The notes below the pieces were generated by a model. It saw only the letters and a program-made list of their open reading frames with translations. It did not search any database and was not told the DNA's origin. The translations under genes were made by a program, and so were the position numbers. A stretch of DNA of 64,000 nt from JAGPHI01 sp036641735 (lineage in GTDB: Bacteria; Bacillota; Clostridia; Oscillospirales; Ruminococcaceae), in assembly GCA_036641735.1 (NCBI GenBank), contig JAVWEG010000002.1, forward strand, positions 1 through 64,000, given 5' to 3'. Positions 47,700 to 55,913 of the stretch are shown one piece after another (the stretch's first letter is position 1; every line of letters begins with the position of its first letter).

Positions 47700-47898
47700 C
47701 GGCTTGAACGGACGGCACTGCTGCTCGGCAGATGCAATGCGGCTGTTAACTGCACCGAAGCTGAGCGCCGCCTGTGGCGGAAAAAGCGAGGCGGAGGTGG
47801 AGGCAAAAAACGAGCGGACAAGCCGCGCACGGCGCAGAACGCAGGCTGCTTTTGCCTCAGAAGAGGTGTCCGGTTCAAGCAGGATGCGAAGAGCCATA
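47700..47898 (+). other. Scrambled partial tRNA-Asn copies in a GC-rich insert
   Basis: No gene is credible here. 47700-47714 is an exact 15-base reverse complement of the tRNA T-arm (47616-47630). 47734-47753 nearly repeats the anticodon arm (TGCGGCTGTTAAC). 47868-47898 resembles the T-loop and 3' end and shares AGAGCCATATAATG exactly with the functional tRNA. Between the last two lie about 110 GC-rich bases with a GCCGCC/GGCGG hairpin and a GAGGCAAAA/TTTTGCCTC stem. Best read as a degenerate tRNA duplicate or an integration scar. Confidence 0.7.
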
Positions 47899-47902
47899 TA
47901 AT

Positions 47903-47945
47903 GGGGCTGTTGCAGATGTGTTAAACATCGGCAACAGCCCCTTTT
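47903..47945 (+). terminator. Terminator after the scrambled tRNA region
   Basis: GGGGCTGTTGC paired with GCAACAGCCCC, nested GATGT/ACATC, then TTTTT. It follows a copied tRNA 3' end as the first terminator does the real tRNA. Confidence 0.88.
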
Positions 47946-48004
47946 TGTTAATTGTTATAATAGCGGCTTTTATAAACGAGCCGTAAATATGGCAACTTGA
48001 CTCA

Positions 48005-48095
48005 TTATTGTCCTTGTACACAAAATTTTTCAAGCTGCATACAGCAAGGACTAGGCTTTGAATAGTGCAATCAAAAGTAAAATTGCTGTAGTAAA
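48005..48095 (+). repeat. Family A structured repeat, copy 3
   Basis: Begins TTATTGTCCTTGTACA as copy 1. Core CAAGCTGCATACAGCAA is identical to copy 1; the third hairpin is CAAGG/CTTTG with a G-U pair; the last is GCAAT/ATTGC, where copy 1 has ATCAA/TTGAT. Unlike copies 1 and 2, it is not upstream of a plus-strand gene; the next gene converges on it. The stretch 47946-48163 holds nothing else I can identify. Confidence 0.8.
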
Positions 48096-48163
48096 AACAA
48101 TATTTAAACACATATGCGCTTTCGTATGTTTTATGTGCTTATATTAAAGAACGCTTTTTAATA

Positions 48164-48622
48164 TTACGAAAATCCGTGACATTCTACATAAGGTGTAGTA
48201 ACAGCCGCTGTAGTATAGCTGTATCCGCACACATTACATTCTACGTATGCATAGTCAGTTTCATTCCAGCAATAATCGCTTCCGTTGCGATGATGGACGC
48301 AAGTGGTGGTATAAGTGGGTGTTTTTGTGTGAACGTTAGTGAAAGTGTATTCGCCTTTAAAACAACTTTGGCAAGTAGCTCCGCCCGAGCGAGGTAAATT
48401 TATGCCAAGCTCTTTAAATGAGGCCCTTTGCTCTTTTGTAAGCTCTGTTGCCAAAGCTTTATCAAAAGGCACTATTGCAGGCGCATTTTCTTCTCGATAG
48501 ACGGTTTCGACGGAAGTAGGCTTTTCAGCTACCTGCGGCTGCACAGGGGGCGCGGCAATGGCACTGGTAGTAAAGGCAAATGCCAAGGTTAACACAGATA
48601 AAACCAGTAAATATTTTTTCAT
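48164..48622 (-). CDS. Secreted small protein with Cys pairs, unknown
   Basis: 152 residues. Signal peptide MKKYLLVLSVLTLAFAFTTS with cleavage near AIAAP. The mature part has a Lys/Glu-rich helix (LATELTKEQRASFKELG) then a C-terminal half with CQSCF, CVHHRNGSDYC and CNVCGYSY, suggesting a small zinc- or disulfide-stabilised domain. AAAAAGGAGAT precedes the ATG. It resembles no family I can name; secreted HH/C-rich proteins of this size are common in gut Clostridia. Confidence 0.75.
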   Translation of the reverse strand: MKKYLLVLSVLTLAFAFTTSAIAAPPVQPQVAEKPTSVETVYREENAPAIVPFDKALATELTKEQRASFKELGINLPRSGGATCQSCFKGEYTFTNVHTKTPTYTTTCVHHRNGSDYCWNETDYAYVECNVCGYSYTTAAVTTPYVECHGFS

Positions 48623-48693
48623 ATTTTGATCTCCTTTTTACATTAAACGTGTGTTTGCAATAAAATTAGATGCTTTGCATACGAAAGCGGCTT

Positions 48694-48738
48694 TTATGAA
48701 TAAAATAAAATCATATATAAGCATCATTTTATTCATAA
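48694..48738. promoter_or_regulatory. 13-bp inverted repeat, AT-rich
   Basis: TTATGAATAAAAT (48694-48706) and ATTTTATTCATAA (48726-48738), perfect complement, between the secreted-protein promoter and the end of the HTH regulator. It may be a weak terminator for the regulator or an operator. Confidence 0.5.
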
Positions 48739-48804
48739 TTACATATTATACTTGATTTTATTAAAAGTCAATTGGTATTATTGCTGATTTTATAAATAAA
48801 TATT

Positions 48805-50262
48805 TTACATATTTTTTATCACGGCTATGCCTTTTTCAAGGAAATCAACTACCGATAAATTTAGCAAATTCTGTGGGTTATCGTCGTTCCATAGCTCGTT
48901 AAAAAACTGTTTGAAAGCGTGAAGAGCGCCATCATCAATAAACAAATAACAGCCTGATTCACTAGCGGCTATTTCATCTTTCATCGCAAACATTGAGCTT
49001 GTGTTCATATATAGCGAGCAATCAAGATTGTTGCGTGAGATGAGCGGATGCGTATCTTCAAGTAAGCGCAGCTCAAAGGTATCGTCGGACTTTACTGCAA
49101 AAACAAGGCTCTCGAGCTGCTGTATTCTGTCTTTTTTGGATACAGTATAGCTATTGCCGAATAGCCCTGATTTGCCATACAAAATAAAATCCATAAGAGC
49201 GGATTTGTATAATAAAATACGTATTTTACCGCGAAGGGCAGGATTGTTCAGTACACCTAAAAACACTTTTATGTCCTCGGGAAGCAAAACGCTATTTGAA
49301 TGTTTTTCTAAATCTGTAGGAGATAAAAATGAACGCATTGTGTGCATAAGACAATCAAAATCAGGCTGCATAATAAAGTTTGAAAAATAGTGTTTAACGC
49401 ATAAGGACTCAATAGTGCAGTGCTGAAATACCAGTGTTTTCGCATTTAAAAACTGCTGATATTTATAAAAAACATCGTTTACTATTTCGGGAGATTTGGT
49501 AATGCACCTATATAAACGGTCGAGCATATTATCAAAAAACTCTATAGAGCAAACACAGTTTTTAATTACCATTACGCGCACAGTATCGGCGGCTTTTCCT
49601 ATATAAAGCCTGTAATGCACACGTATGGAATGATGTATATGCAATAAAATAATTTTGCAGTATTCAGCTGCACTGCAAGTGTCGCTACATTCTAGCAATT
49701 GCGAAAAATTGAGCGTTTTATTCGCGTATATAGACACTGTTTTTTCGTACAGCTCATCTATAGATTCCTTTATCAGATATCGAGACGGAGAATGTGTGGA
49801 TATAAAATATATATCGTTTTCAGGCGCTGTTTTGCAATATTGCCTGATAGATTCTTCCACTAAAGTGTTTGCGGCATCACGGTCTAAAAGCAATACGCTG
49901 TTTGGCAAGGAGAATGGCATAGCGGCTACAGCAGACGGCTTTATTTCAAGAGAACGTTTTAAATGGCTGTAAAGATGCTCGTATAAAAGGCTGCGCAAAT
50001 CGGCAAGCTCCCAGGGCTGCACTTCAAGCTCTAAAGCTGCGGCGTAATCGGGAAGGCGCTCGTGTGCAGCGTGTGTAATAAAAAAACGACAAAGCTTTAG
50101 GGCAAGAGCTTCACGGCATTTGCACGCAGGCAGGCGCGAGCCACTGAGCCATTTACTGATATAAGATGTATCATATTTAAGATATTGTGCAAGAACGGCG
50201 CATTTTTCGCCTGATATATCTAACAGTAATTTTAATATTTCGCCAAAGTTTTTGTCGTCCAC
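48805..50262 (-). CDS. Large HTH-containing regulator, unknown family
   Basis: 485 residues from GTG 50262, with CGGAGGTG upstream; the longer start at 50313 is unsupported. N-terminal residues 1-60 fit an XRE-like helix-turn-helix (FGEILKLLLDISGEKCAVL, then YDTSYISKWLSGSRLP). The remaining 420 residues have no recognised domain, are mixed alpha/beta and soluble. It is divergent from the MFS-SDR pair and two perfect palindromes lie between them, so it probably regulates those genes. Relation to sensory regulators of similar layout is only a guess. Confidence 0.75.
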   Translation of the reverse strand: MDDKNFGEILKLLLDISGEKCAVLAQYLKYDTSYISKWLSGSRLPACKCREALALKLCRFFITHAAHERLPDYAAALELEVQPWELADLRSLLYEHLYSHLKRSLEIKPSAVAAMPFSLPNSVLLLDRDAANTLVEESIRQYCKTAPENDIYFISTHSPSRYLIKESIDELYEKTVSIYANKTLNFSQLLECSDTCSAAEYCKIILLHIHHSIRVHYRLYIGKAADTVRVMVIKNCVCSIEFFDNMLDRLYRCITKSPEIVNDVFYKYQQFLNAKTLVFQHCTIESLCVKHYFSNFIMQPDFDCLMHTMRSFLSPTDLEKHSNSVLLPEDIKVFLGVLNNPALRGKIRILLYKSALMDFILYGKSGLFGNSYTVSKKDRIQQLESLVFAVKSDDTFELRLLEDTHPLISRNNLDCSLYMNTSSMFAMKDEIAASESGCYLFIDDGALHAFKQFFNELWNDDNPQNLLNLSVVDFLEKGIAVIKNM

Positions 50263-50306
50263 AATACACCTCCGGTTAAAGTATAATTTGTTAAATCTAT
50301 GACAAA

Positions 50307-50362
50307 GTGACAAATACTTGTCACCTTACGTCAAACGGAATAGCTTGATAATCATTTATCAA
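50307..50362. promoter_or_regulatory. Two 18-bp palindromes in the divergent promoter region
   Basis: GTGACAA-ATAC-TTGTCAC (50307-50324) and TTGATAA-TCAT-TTATCAA (50345-50362). Both are perfect 7-4-7 inverted repeats, centres 38 bases apart, between the HTH regulator and the MFS gene. Confidence 0.75.
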
Positions 50363-50495
50363 TGTTATACCATAAGACTGTAGCAATAAGAATTTACTGT
50401 TATTTTATCATATCAAAACGATATTTGCAATTAACGGTTAAATTCAAAAAGGCTATGGGGTATTAATCTCAAAATTGAAAGGACGGAATTTAATA

Positions 50496-51746
50496 ATGCC
50501 AAAAAAGAAATTACATCGCGCGTGGCTCATTATGGTAGCTTGCTGCTTTTTGCAAGCGGGAGGAATAGGTGCATTGTCTAGCTGCGCAGGAATATTCTTC
50601 CAGCCCGTATGCCAAGAATTGGGCTTTAGTATGGGAGAGTTTTCACTGTATCTTTCTATTCAGGGGCTGTTTCTGGCATTTACCTTGCCTGTAGTTGGTA
50701 AGGTGCTGCCAAAGCTTAATATTCGCCTGCTCATCAGCGGCGCAGTAGCACTTTGCTCAGGCACATTTATGCTAATGTCTACATTTACGGCTGTATGGCA
50801 ATGGTATATTGCAGGCGCTGTTGTAGGTATTTGCGGAGCATTTATTTTTGTATTGCCAGCACCTATAATGATAGGTAACTGGTTCAAAAAAAGAACAGGG
50901 CTTGTAATGGGTATTACGATGTCGTTTTCAGGCATAGGCGGAGCGATTATCAGCCCGATAGTGGCAAATTTTGTGGCTACAAACGGCTGGCGTCCATCTT
51001 ATATTTTGGTGGGTGCAATAGCAATGATTTTGGTATTGCCCTTTAGTCTTTTTGTAATAGACTTTAAACCTGCCGACCGCGGTATGCAAGCTTACGGCAG
51101 TGAAGAAACAGCAGTAGATGCAAATGGAAATGCAGCAGCTCAAAGTGCCATTACAGGAGTATCCACTAAAGATGCTGTGCGCTCTGTGGCTTTTGTGTGC
51201 GTGTTTTTAGTAGCAGGATTTATCTCACTTTGCACCACATTCCAGCAGCATTTACCGGGATTTGCAGCATCTGTGGGTATGACGGCAGCAGCTATCGGTA
51301 CGATGACATCTTGCGTAATGATAGGCAATATAGTGGGCAAATTAGTACTGGGCTTTCTCAATGATAAGCTCGGGCAAAAGGGCGCTATGAGTATTGCCGC
51401 GGCTGTAGTCGCATTGTCATTTGTATTATTGATAGTGTCGGGCGGAAATCCGATTATAGCATTTGCAGGTGCATTTTGCTTCGGGTTTGTAATGGCGATG
51501 TCGGCAGTGCTTGTGCCTATTGTGGTACGCACCGTATTTGGCTCACGCGATTACAGCTCAATATTCTCGTATATCTCTATGGGTACTTCGTTAATAGGCT
51601 CGGCAGGTGTATCGCTTATAGGCTTTATGTATGATGGATTTGGCAGCTATGTGCCAAGCTTCTTTGTAGGCATTGCAGCTTGTGTGCTTGTGGTAGTGGC
51701 TTTACTTACAGGTATGAAGGCAGGAAAAAAATTAATACACAATTAA
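50496..51746 (+). CDS. MFS transporter
   Basis: 416 residues from ATG 50496; GAAAGGACGG lies upstream and the longer TTG reading from 50475 would include it. Twelve helices with a central hydrophilic loop near residues 190-225. The pattern IMVACCFLQAGGIGALSSCAG and VVGKVLPKLNIRLLISG fits monocarboxylate/oxalate-type MFS permeases. Followed 56 bases later by an SDR gene, so it may import the SDR substrate. Confidence 0.88.
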   Translation: MPKKKLHRAWLIMVACCFLQAGGIGALSSCAGIFFQPVCQELGFSMGEFSLYLSIQGLFLAFTLPVVGKVLPKLNIRLLISGAVALCSGTFMLMSTFTAVWQWYIAGAVVGICGAFIFVLPAPIMIGNWFKKRTGLVMGITMSFSGIGGAIISPIVANFVATNGWRPSYILVGAIAMILVLPFSLFVIDFKPADRGMQAYGSEETAVDANGNAAAQSAITGVSTKDAVRSVAFVCVFLVAGFISLCTTFQQHLPGFAASVGMTAAAIGTMTSCVMIGNIVGKLVLGFLNDKLGQKGAMSIAAAVVALSFVLLIVSGGNPIIAFAGAFCFGFVMAMSAVLVPIVVRTVFGSRDYSSIFSYISMGTSLIGSAGVSLIGFMYDGFGSYVPSFFVGIAACVLVVVALLTGMKAGKKLIHN

Positions 51747-51802
51747 AAATAAATACCGAATTAAAATAAATAACGAATTAATTTAAAAATGGAGGATTTA
51801 AT

Positions 51803-52633
51803 ATGTTTAGTTATAAAAACAAGGTAGCAATAGTTACAGGCGCAGCAGGTGGCGGCGGCGGTACAGGGCGCAGAATAGCAGAGCTGCTGGCACAAAACGG
51901 TGCAAAGGTAGTATTGACGGATATTAGCCCTAAAGGTGAAGAAGCTGCCGCTGAAATAGTGAAAAACGGTGGAGAAGCCATATTTGTACAAGCAGATTTG
52001 GGCGACGAAAGCACTATTAAAGCGCTTATGGAAAAAGCAATAGCTACATATGGCAAGCTTGATGTAGTAGTAAATTGTGCGTTTTTCCAAGTGCCTGAAG
52101 GGTATTTACTGGACACACCGATAGAAATATGGGACAAGCATTTTCAGATTAATATGCGCGGCAATTTCCTTATGGCAAAATATACCTTGCCGCATCTTAT
52201 CGAAAACGGCGGCGGCTGTATAGTAAACATCAGCTCTACCGCATCTATTCGCGGTGAGGACGGAGCGGCTGCTTATGCCGCGTGCAAAGCCGGATTAAAT
52301 TCACTTACACGCTCTATTGCGGCACAATATGCAGACAAAAAAATCCGCTGCAATGCAATTTTGCCGGGCGTTATCTTGAGCGACAGCGTGTTAGAGCGCT
52401 CGCAAAAGCTACCTGCATTAAAAGACAGCTTTGAAATATTAAAGCACCACACGCTTGTAAATCGTTTCGGCAAAGCGGACGATATTGCCAATATGGTGCT
52501 GTATCTTGCAAGCGACGAAGCATCGTATGTTACAGGACAGCAGTTTGTGTGTGACGGTGGTTATTCATCTCATTCTGCACAATGGGCAGACGTACACGAT
52601 TACAAAAAAGACCACGAGTGGGGAATTATTTAA
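51803..52633 (+). CDS. SDR family oxidoreductase
   Basis: 276 residues. The cofactor-binding loop reads TGAAGGGGGTGRRIAELLA, longer in glycines than the usual TGxxxGxG. NCAFF stands where most SDRs have NNAG. Catalytic Ser in VNISSTASIRG, YAACKAG gives Tyr and Lys. VTGQQFVCDGGYS is the usual C-terminal end. It oxidises or reduces a hydroxyl/keto substrate with NAD(P)H. GGAGG precedes ATG 51803. Linked MFS gene suggests a transported small molecule. Confidence 0.93.
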   Translation: MFSYKNKVAIVTGAAGGGGGTGRRIAELLAQNGAKVVLTDISPKGEEAAAEIVKNGGEAIFVQADLGDESTIKALMEKAIATYGKLDVVVNCAFFQVPEGYLLDTPIEIWDKHFQINMRGNFLMAKYTLPHLIENGGGCIVNISSTASIRGEDGAAAYAACKAGLNSLTRSIAAQYADKKIRCNAILPGVILSDSVLERSQKLPALKDSFEILKHHTLVNRFGKADDIANMVLYLASDEASYVTGQQFVCDGGYSSHSAQWADVHDYKKDHEWGII

Positions 52634-52639
52634 TAAACA

Positions 52640-52668
52640 AAAGGCGGCACCGCAAAAGTGCCGCCTTT
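52640..52668. terminator. Bidirectional terminator
   Basis: AAAGGCGGCAC / GTGCCGCCTTT stem between the converging SDR and cysE genes. Confidence 0.9.
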
Positions 52669-52675
52669 ATTATTT

Positions 52676-53296
52676 TCAGTCCTCAAGCTCCAGCTCTCGC
52701 AGCCTTGCTTCAATATCACGGATACGCTGATTTACAATATCAGGATAATCACGCTGATTAAGATCCTCGCTTGCACGCAGCTTAGTGCCATTTACTTTTA
52801 CTATACGTGCAGGGATACCTATTGCAGTGGCATTTGCAGGTATGCACGACAGCACCACGCTGTTAGCGCCTATACGGCTGTTAGCGCCGAGCGTGATAGG
52901 CCCCAAAACCTTACAGCCTGCGCCTATCAGCACATTGTCACATACAGTGGGGTGGCGCTTGCCTTTATCTTTGCCTGTGCCGCCAAGCGTAACACCGTGA
53001 TATAAAGTGACATTATTGCCTATTTCGGCGGTTTCGCCTATTACCACACCTGCGCCGTGGTCAATAAAAAGCCCACTGCCTACGGTGGCACCGGGATGTA
53101 TCTCTATGCCTGTAAAGCCGCGTCCCCACTGGCTTACTGTACGAGCCAAAAAAAAGCGATGGTGCCTGTACAAAAAGTGGGACAGCTTGTAAAATATCAA
53201 TGCGTGAAATCCGGGGTACAGCAGTAAAACCTCTGCAAGGCTTTTAGCCGCAGGGTCCTTGTGCCGTATAGATTTAGCATCCGCAATAAGCCCCAT
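52676..53296 (-). CDS. cysE: Serine O-acetyltransferase
   Basis: 206 residues. Short N-terminal helical region (KDPAAKSLAEVLLLYPGFHAL), then left-handed beta-helix repeats: GIEIHPGATVGSGLFIDHGAG, VVIGETAEIGNNVTLYHGVTLGG and RHPTVCDNVLIGAG. It makes O-acetylserine for cysteine synthesis. Shorter than the enterobacterial form, as in Firmicutes. An 18-bp perfect inverted repeat sits just ahead of its start. Confidence 0.95.
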   Translation of the reverse strand: MGLIADAKSIRHKDPAAKSLAEVLLLYPGFHALIFYKLSHFLYRHHRFFLARTVSQWGRGFTGIEIHPGATVGSGLFIDHGAGVVIGETAEIGNNVTLYHGVTLGGTGKDKGKRHPTVCDNVLIGAGCKVLGPITLGANSRIGANSVVLSCIPANATAIGIPARIVKVNGTKLRASEDLNQRDYPDIVNQRIRDIEARLRELELED

Positions 53297-53303
53297 AAAT
53301 AAT

Positions 53304-53347
53304 CATCACCTATACTATAATATTTATCCATTATAGTATAGGTGATG
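53304..53347 (-). promoter_or_regulatory. 18-bp perfect inverted repeat overlapping cysE translation signal
   Basis: CATCACCTATACTATAAT (53304-53321) and its exact complement (53330-53347), eight-base loop. On the cysE strand the AGGTGATG at the end of the stem is the only purine-rich site before ATG 53296, so folding could hide it. It also follows the next gene and could end its transcript. Confidence 0.7.
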
Positions 53348-53360
53348 AATTATGTCAAAA

Positions 53361-54149
53361 TTATATTATGCTTTTGCCATATACTGATATTGCTGTCAGT
53401 GCAGGAAACGGGCTTTCGTCGGTTTCGTCCTTTTTCATTTCGCACAGCTTTGCCCACGTAATATTGCGATTAGCTATGGCAAAATATTGAGTGGCGCTTT
53501 TCTTTTCAAGCTTTAATATTTCGCGTGAGCCATCGGAAAACTCTATGCTTGCGTGGTGCCAGTAATTGTCGTGAGGAAAATCGCATCTTATGGTAATGCC
53601 TATGCCGTCCGCTTCTACTGTGCGCCCAAAATCCACTATATATTCGGCATCTTCACGGCGCTGTATTCCCCAGCTTTCGTACGGCCATACACCGTGGCCT
53701 GCATTAGAGGTGTTGCCATTAATTGCGTTGCGCGCCGCAAATACCGCTTCGCCCCTGGTTTCTACATTCGCTTTTGCGTGAGGGAAAACAGAAGTGTTTG
53801 CGTGGCAATCGTACGGATTAAGCGCTAAGTCTCTATGTGCGCTTATCTCCTCTTCACTTGCCATACGTGCGCGCAAATATTGTCTTGTGCCTGTAAAGCT
53901 TTTGGCGCAATATGAGCTGCGCGCTTCGCCAAACGGCACTGAAAGCTCATATTTATTATTTTTTAAATACACAAGGCACAAGGGCATTGTGTCCTCTAGC
54001 TGTAAATAAATATAGCAAGGTGTTTTATCACATTCAAGATATAAGCTGTCGCCCTCTTTATATTCTGCTTCATACAATAGCTGTGCATCGGTTTGGTTTG
54101 ATATCTCTGCCAATACTGCATCTTTATGTTTTACTTTTAATGTTAACAT
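53361..54149 (-). CDS. Discoidin-like carbohydrate-binding protein
   Basis: 262 residues, beta-rich, no signal peptide. The second half has NAINGNTSNAGHGVWPYESWG and DAEYIVDFGRTVEADGIGI, the pattern of a galactose-binding (F5/8 type C-like) domain. The first half is a separate beta domain. It is downstream of the heparinase gene on the same strand by 24 bases. Probably recognises the same polysaccharide, but without a secretion signal its location is unclear. Confidence 0.7.
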   Translation of the reverse strand: MLTLKVKHKDAVLAEISNQTDAQLLYEAEYKEGDSLYLECDKTPCYIYLQLEDTMPLCLVYLKNNKYELSVPFGEARSSYCAKSFTGTRQYLRARMASEEEISAHRDLALNPYDCHANTSVFPHAKANVETRGEAVFAARNAINGNTSNAGHGVWPYESWGIQRREDAEYIVDFGRTVEADGIGITIRCDFPHDNYWHHASIEFSDGSREILKLEKKSATQYFAIANRNITWAKLCEMKKDETDESPFPALTAISVYGKSII

Positions 54150-54173
54150 TATTATATTCTCCCTATTAATTAA

Positions 54174-55913
54174 TTATTTAATTATTGCATTAAATACCGA
54201 TTTATTTGCGGCATCAAGAGTGATGAGCAATCGGTATGCAATTGCCGCATTTCCGTGATGGTCTGTATAAATAGTTTCGTCAAGCGATGCTGCGCCGCTT
54301 TTAAATTGCAGCTTTAATTCCGCTGTGCCGCGTGCAAAATATGCGCAATTATTTTCAAGCATTATCGGTGCGCGCGATACAAACACCTCGGTAACGGTGC
54401 AAGCTGTGGTAAAGCTGAAAGTATCTTCAAGAAAGATACTGCCGTTTTCTGCTTTAATATTACGCAGATAGCTTTTAATTTTATCGCTTTCATAGCATCC
54501 GCCAAGCTCTGTGGAAAAGGTATTGTCATCTGCAATATCATTTTTGGACGCATATTGCGCGCCTGCTTTTTGTTCGTTATTATCGATAATGGCGACATTG
54601 TGTGAGCAGGAACGATTAACAAATATATCGTAGCGCGTATCGCTGAAATATGCGGCATCATATAAGCCTGCACCGAGGTCACATAAAAGCTGTACACCGT
54701 TTTTAGCTACAATAAACGAACCGCAGTCGTTATGATTATGGCTTTCTCCGTTGTTGCCGCCTTTAGCGGCAAGTGCCAAAGCGCCTGTGTGTGCAATAAA
54801 ATATTTAGCATTTGCAAAATACGTATTGCCTGTAATAGTGCTGTGCTGTACTTTGCTGTCGTACCACAAAATATCTCGTATACCAAGACAAAAACGGTAG
54901 CAAGTATCATCAAGCACGTGAGCTGCACATTCCACAGGCGGCACGCAAATGCCTTTGCAATGCTTTGCAAGATAACATAAAAGCCCCATTCGATATCCCG
55001 AGCCTTCGCTGCCGTCCGAAAAGCTGATAGTAGCTGTGCCGTCGAGATAAAAGGCACTGAATGAGCTTGCGATTGCCTTTGATTTTTCATCTGATAATAA
55101 ATCGAGCGCACCGCCCGTGCGTTTATACAAAAGGTCTGCATACGCTGTGTAAAAGCCAAAGCCATAGCTCCAGTAATCTACACCCTCCACGCATACACCG
55201 TCTGTGCCAAATGAAGAAATATACAAGCTTATACTGCTGTCTACTCTGTGCAAAACGGCGCTAAGTATTTTGGTATCTTTAATGCGGTAAATGGCACAAG
55301 CGCCCACAGCTCCTCCGCACACACCCGACCAATTGTTGCGCATAGTCTCAAAACGGTGCAAATTTGCATTATCCAAAAAAGGATTGAAAATTCTTTTATA
55401 AAGCTGCTCGTCCACCATAGCTATTATATTTGGTGCAAGGTATTCACAGCAAAGCTCAAGCGCTTCACTTAAAGCAAAAGCGGTTTCACTCGCAAACAAA
55501 TCTATAGTGGTGCTGTATGAAGCAAAGTCCAAATCGTCGCCATTTACATCTAAAAAATGTGCAGGAAGACACCAAAAGGCTTCGGAGCATATTTCCCAGA
55601 TAATGTCTTGAAGCGCATTTACATAGTCGTAAGCACCCTTGCTGTGCCAAGCTAATATAGCAAATACCATTAAACGTCCGCGCCTGTCGTAGTACGGCTT
55701 TTGGTAAGACTCTCTATTGCCGCTTTTTTGGTATTCGCTGAAAAGATGATATGGCAGCATTGGTGTAGGAGTGGCAAGATAGGCTTTGCCGCGTGCTTCT
55801 ATTAATTGCAATTCGGCGCTTGTCCATTCACTGCTTGTAAATGCGTTAATCTCATTTGCCAGTAAGGGGAACGGCTTATTATGCAAGGCTGTAAAAATAT
55901 CGTTTTTATTCAT
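54174..55913 (-). CDS. Heparinase II/III family polysaccharide lyase-like protein
   Basis: 579 residues from ATG 55913 (AACGTGGAG-type site); the longer reading from 56006 lies in the regulator gene. An alpha-toroid N-terminal domain (YDYVNALQDIIWEICSEAFW) and central GVCVEGVDYWSYGFGFYTAY, then a beta-sandwich with ESHNHNDCGSFIVAKNGVQL, which holds the His-rich active-site region of the family. It should cleave uronic-acid-containing glycans by beta-elimination. No signal peptide, so it acts on imported oligosaccharides. It overlaps the YesN-like gene by eight bases. Confidence 0.88.
   Translation of the reverse strand: MNKNDIFTALHNKPFPLLANEINAFTSSEWTSAELQLIEARGKAYLATPTPMLPYHLFSEYQKSGNRESYQKPYYDRRGRLMVFAILAWHSKGAYDYVNALQDIIWEICSEAFWCLPAHFLDVNGDDLDFASYSTTIDLFASETAFALSEALELCCEYLAPNIIAMVDEQLYKRIFNPFLDNANLHRFETMRNNWSGVCGGAVGACAIYRIKDTKILSAVLHRVDSSISLYISSFGTDGVCVEGVDYWSYGFGFYTAYADLLYKRTGGALDLLSDEKSKAIASSFSAFYLDGTATISFSDGSEGSGYRMGLLCYLAKHCKGICVPPVECAAHVLDDTCYRFCLGIRDILWYDSKVQHSTITGNTYFANAKYFIAHTGALALAAKGGNNGESHNHNDCGSFIVAKNGVQLLCDLGAGLYDAAYFSDTRYDIFVNRSCSHNVAIIDNNEQKAGAQYASKNDIADDNTFSTELGGCYESDKIKSYLRNIKAENGSIFLEDTFSFTTACTVTEVFVSRAPIMLENNCAYFARGTAELKLQFKSGAASLDETIYTDHHGNAAIAYRLLITLDAANKSVFNAIIK

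Noticed and set aside
47700..47900. Selenocysteine tRNA, tmRNA or RNase P RNA
   Set aside because: The copied T-arm does not pair well, and there are no conserved RNase P or tmRNA signatures.
47687..47986. Several 60-70 residue frames across the tRNA-derived region
   Set aside because: They follow the GC-rich scar, lack ribosome sites, and the DNA is explained by tRNA fragments and terminators.
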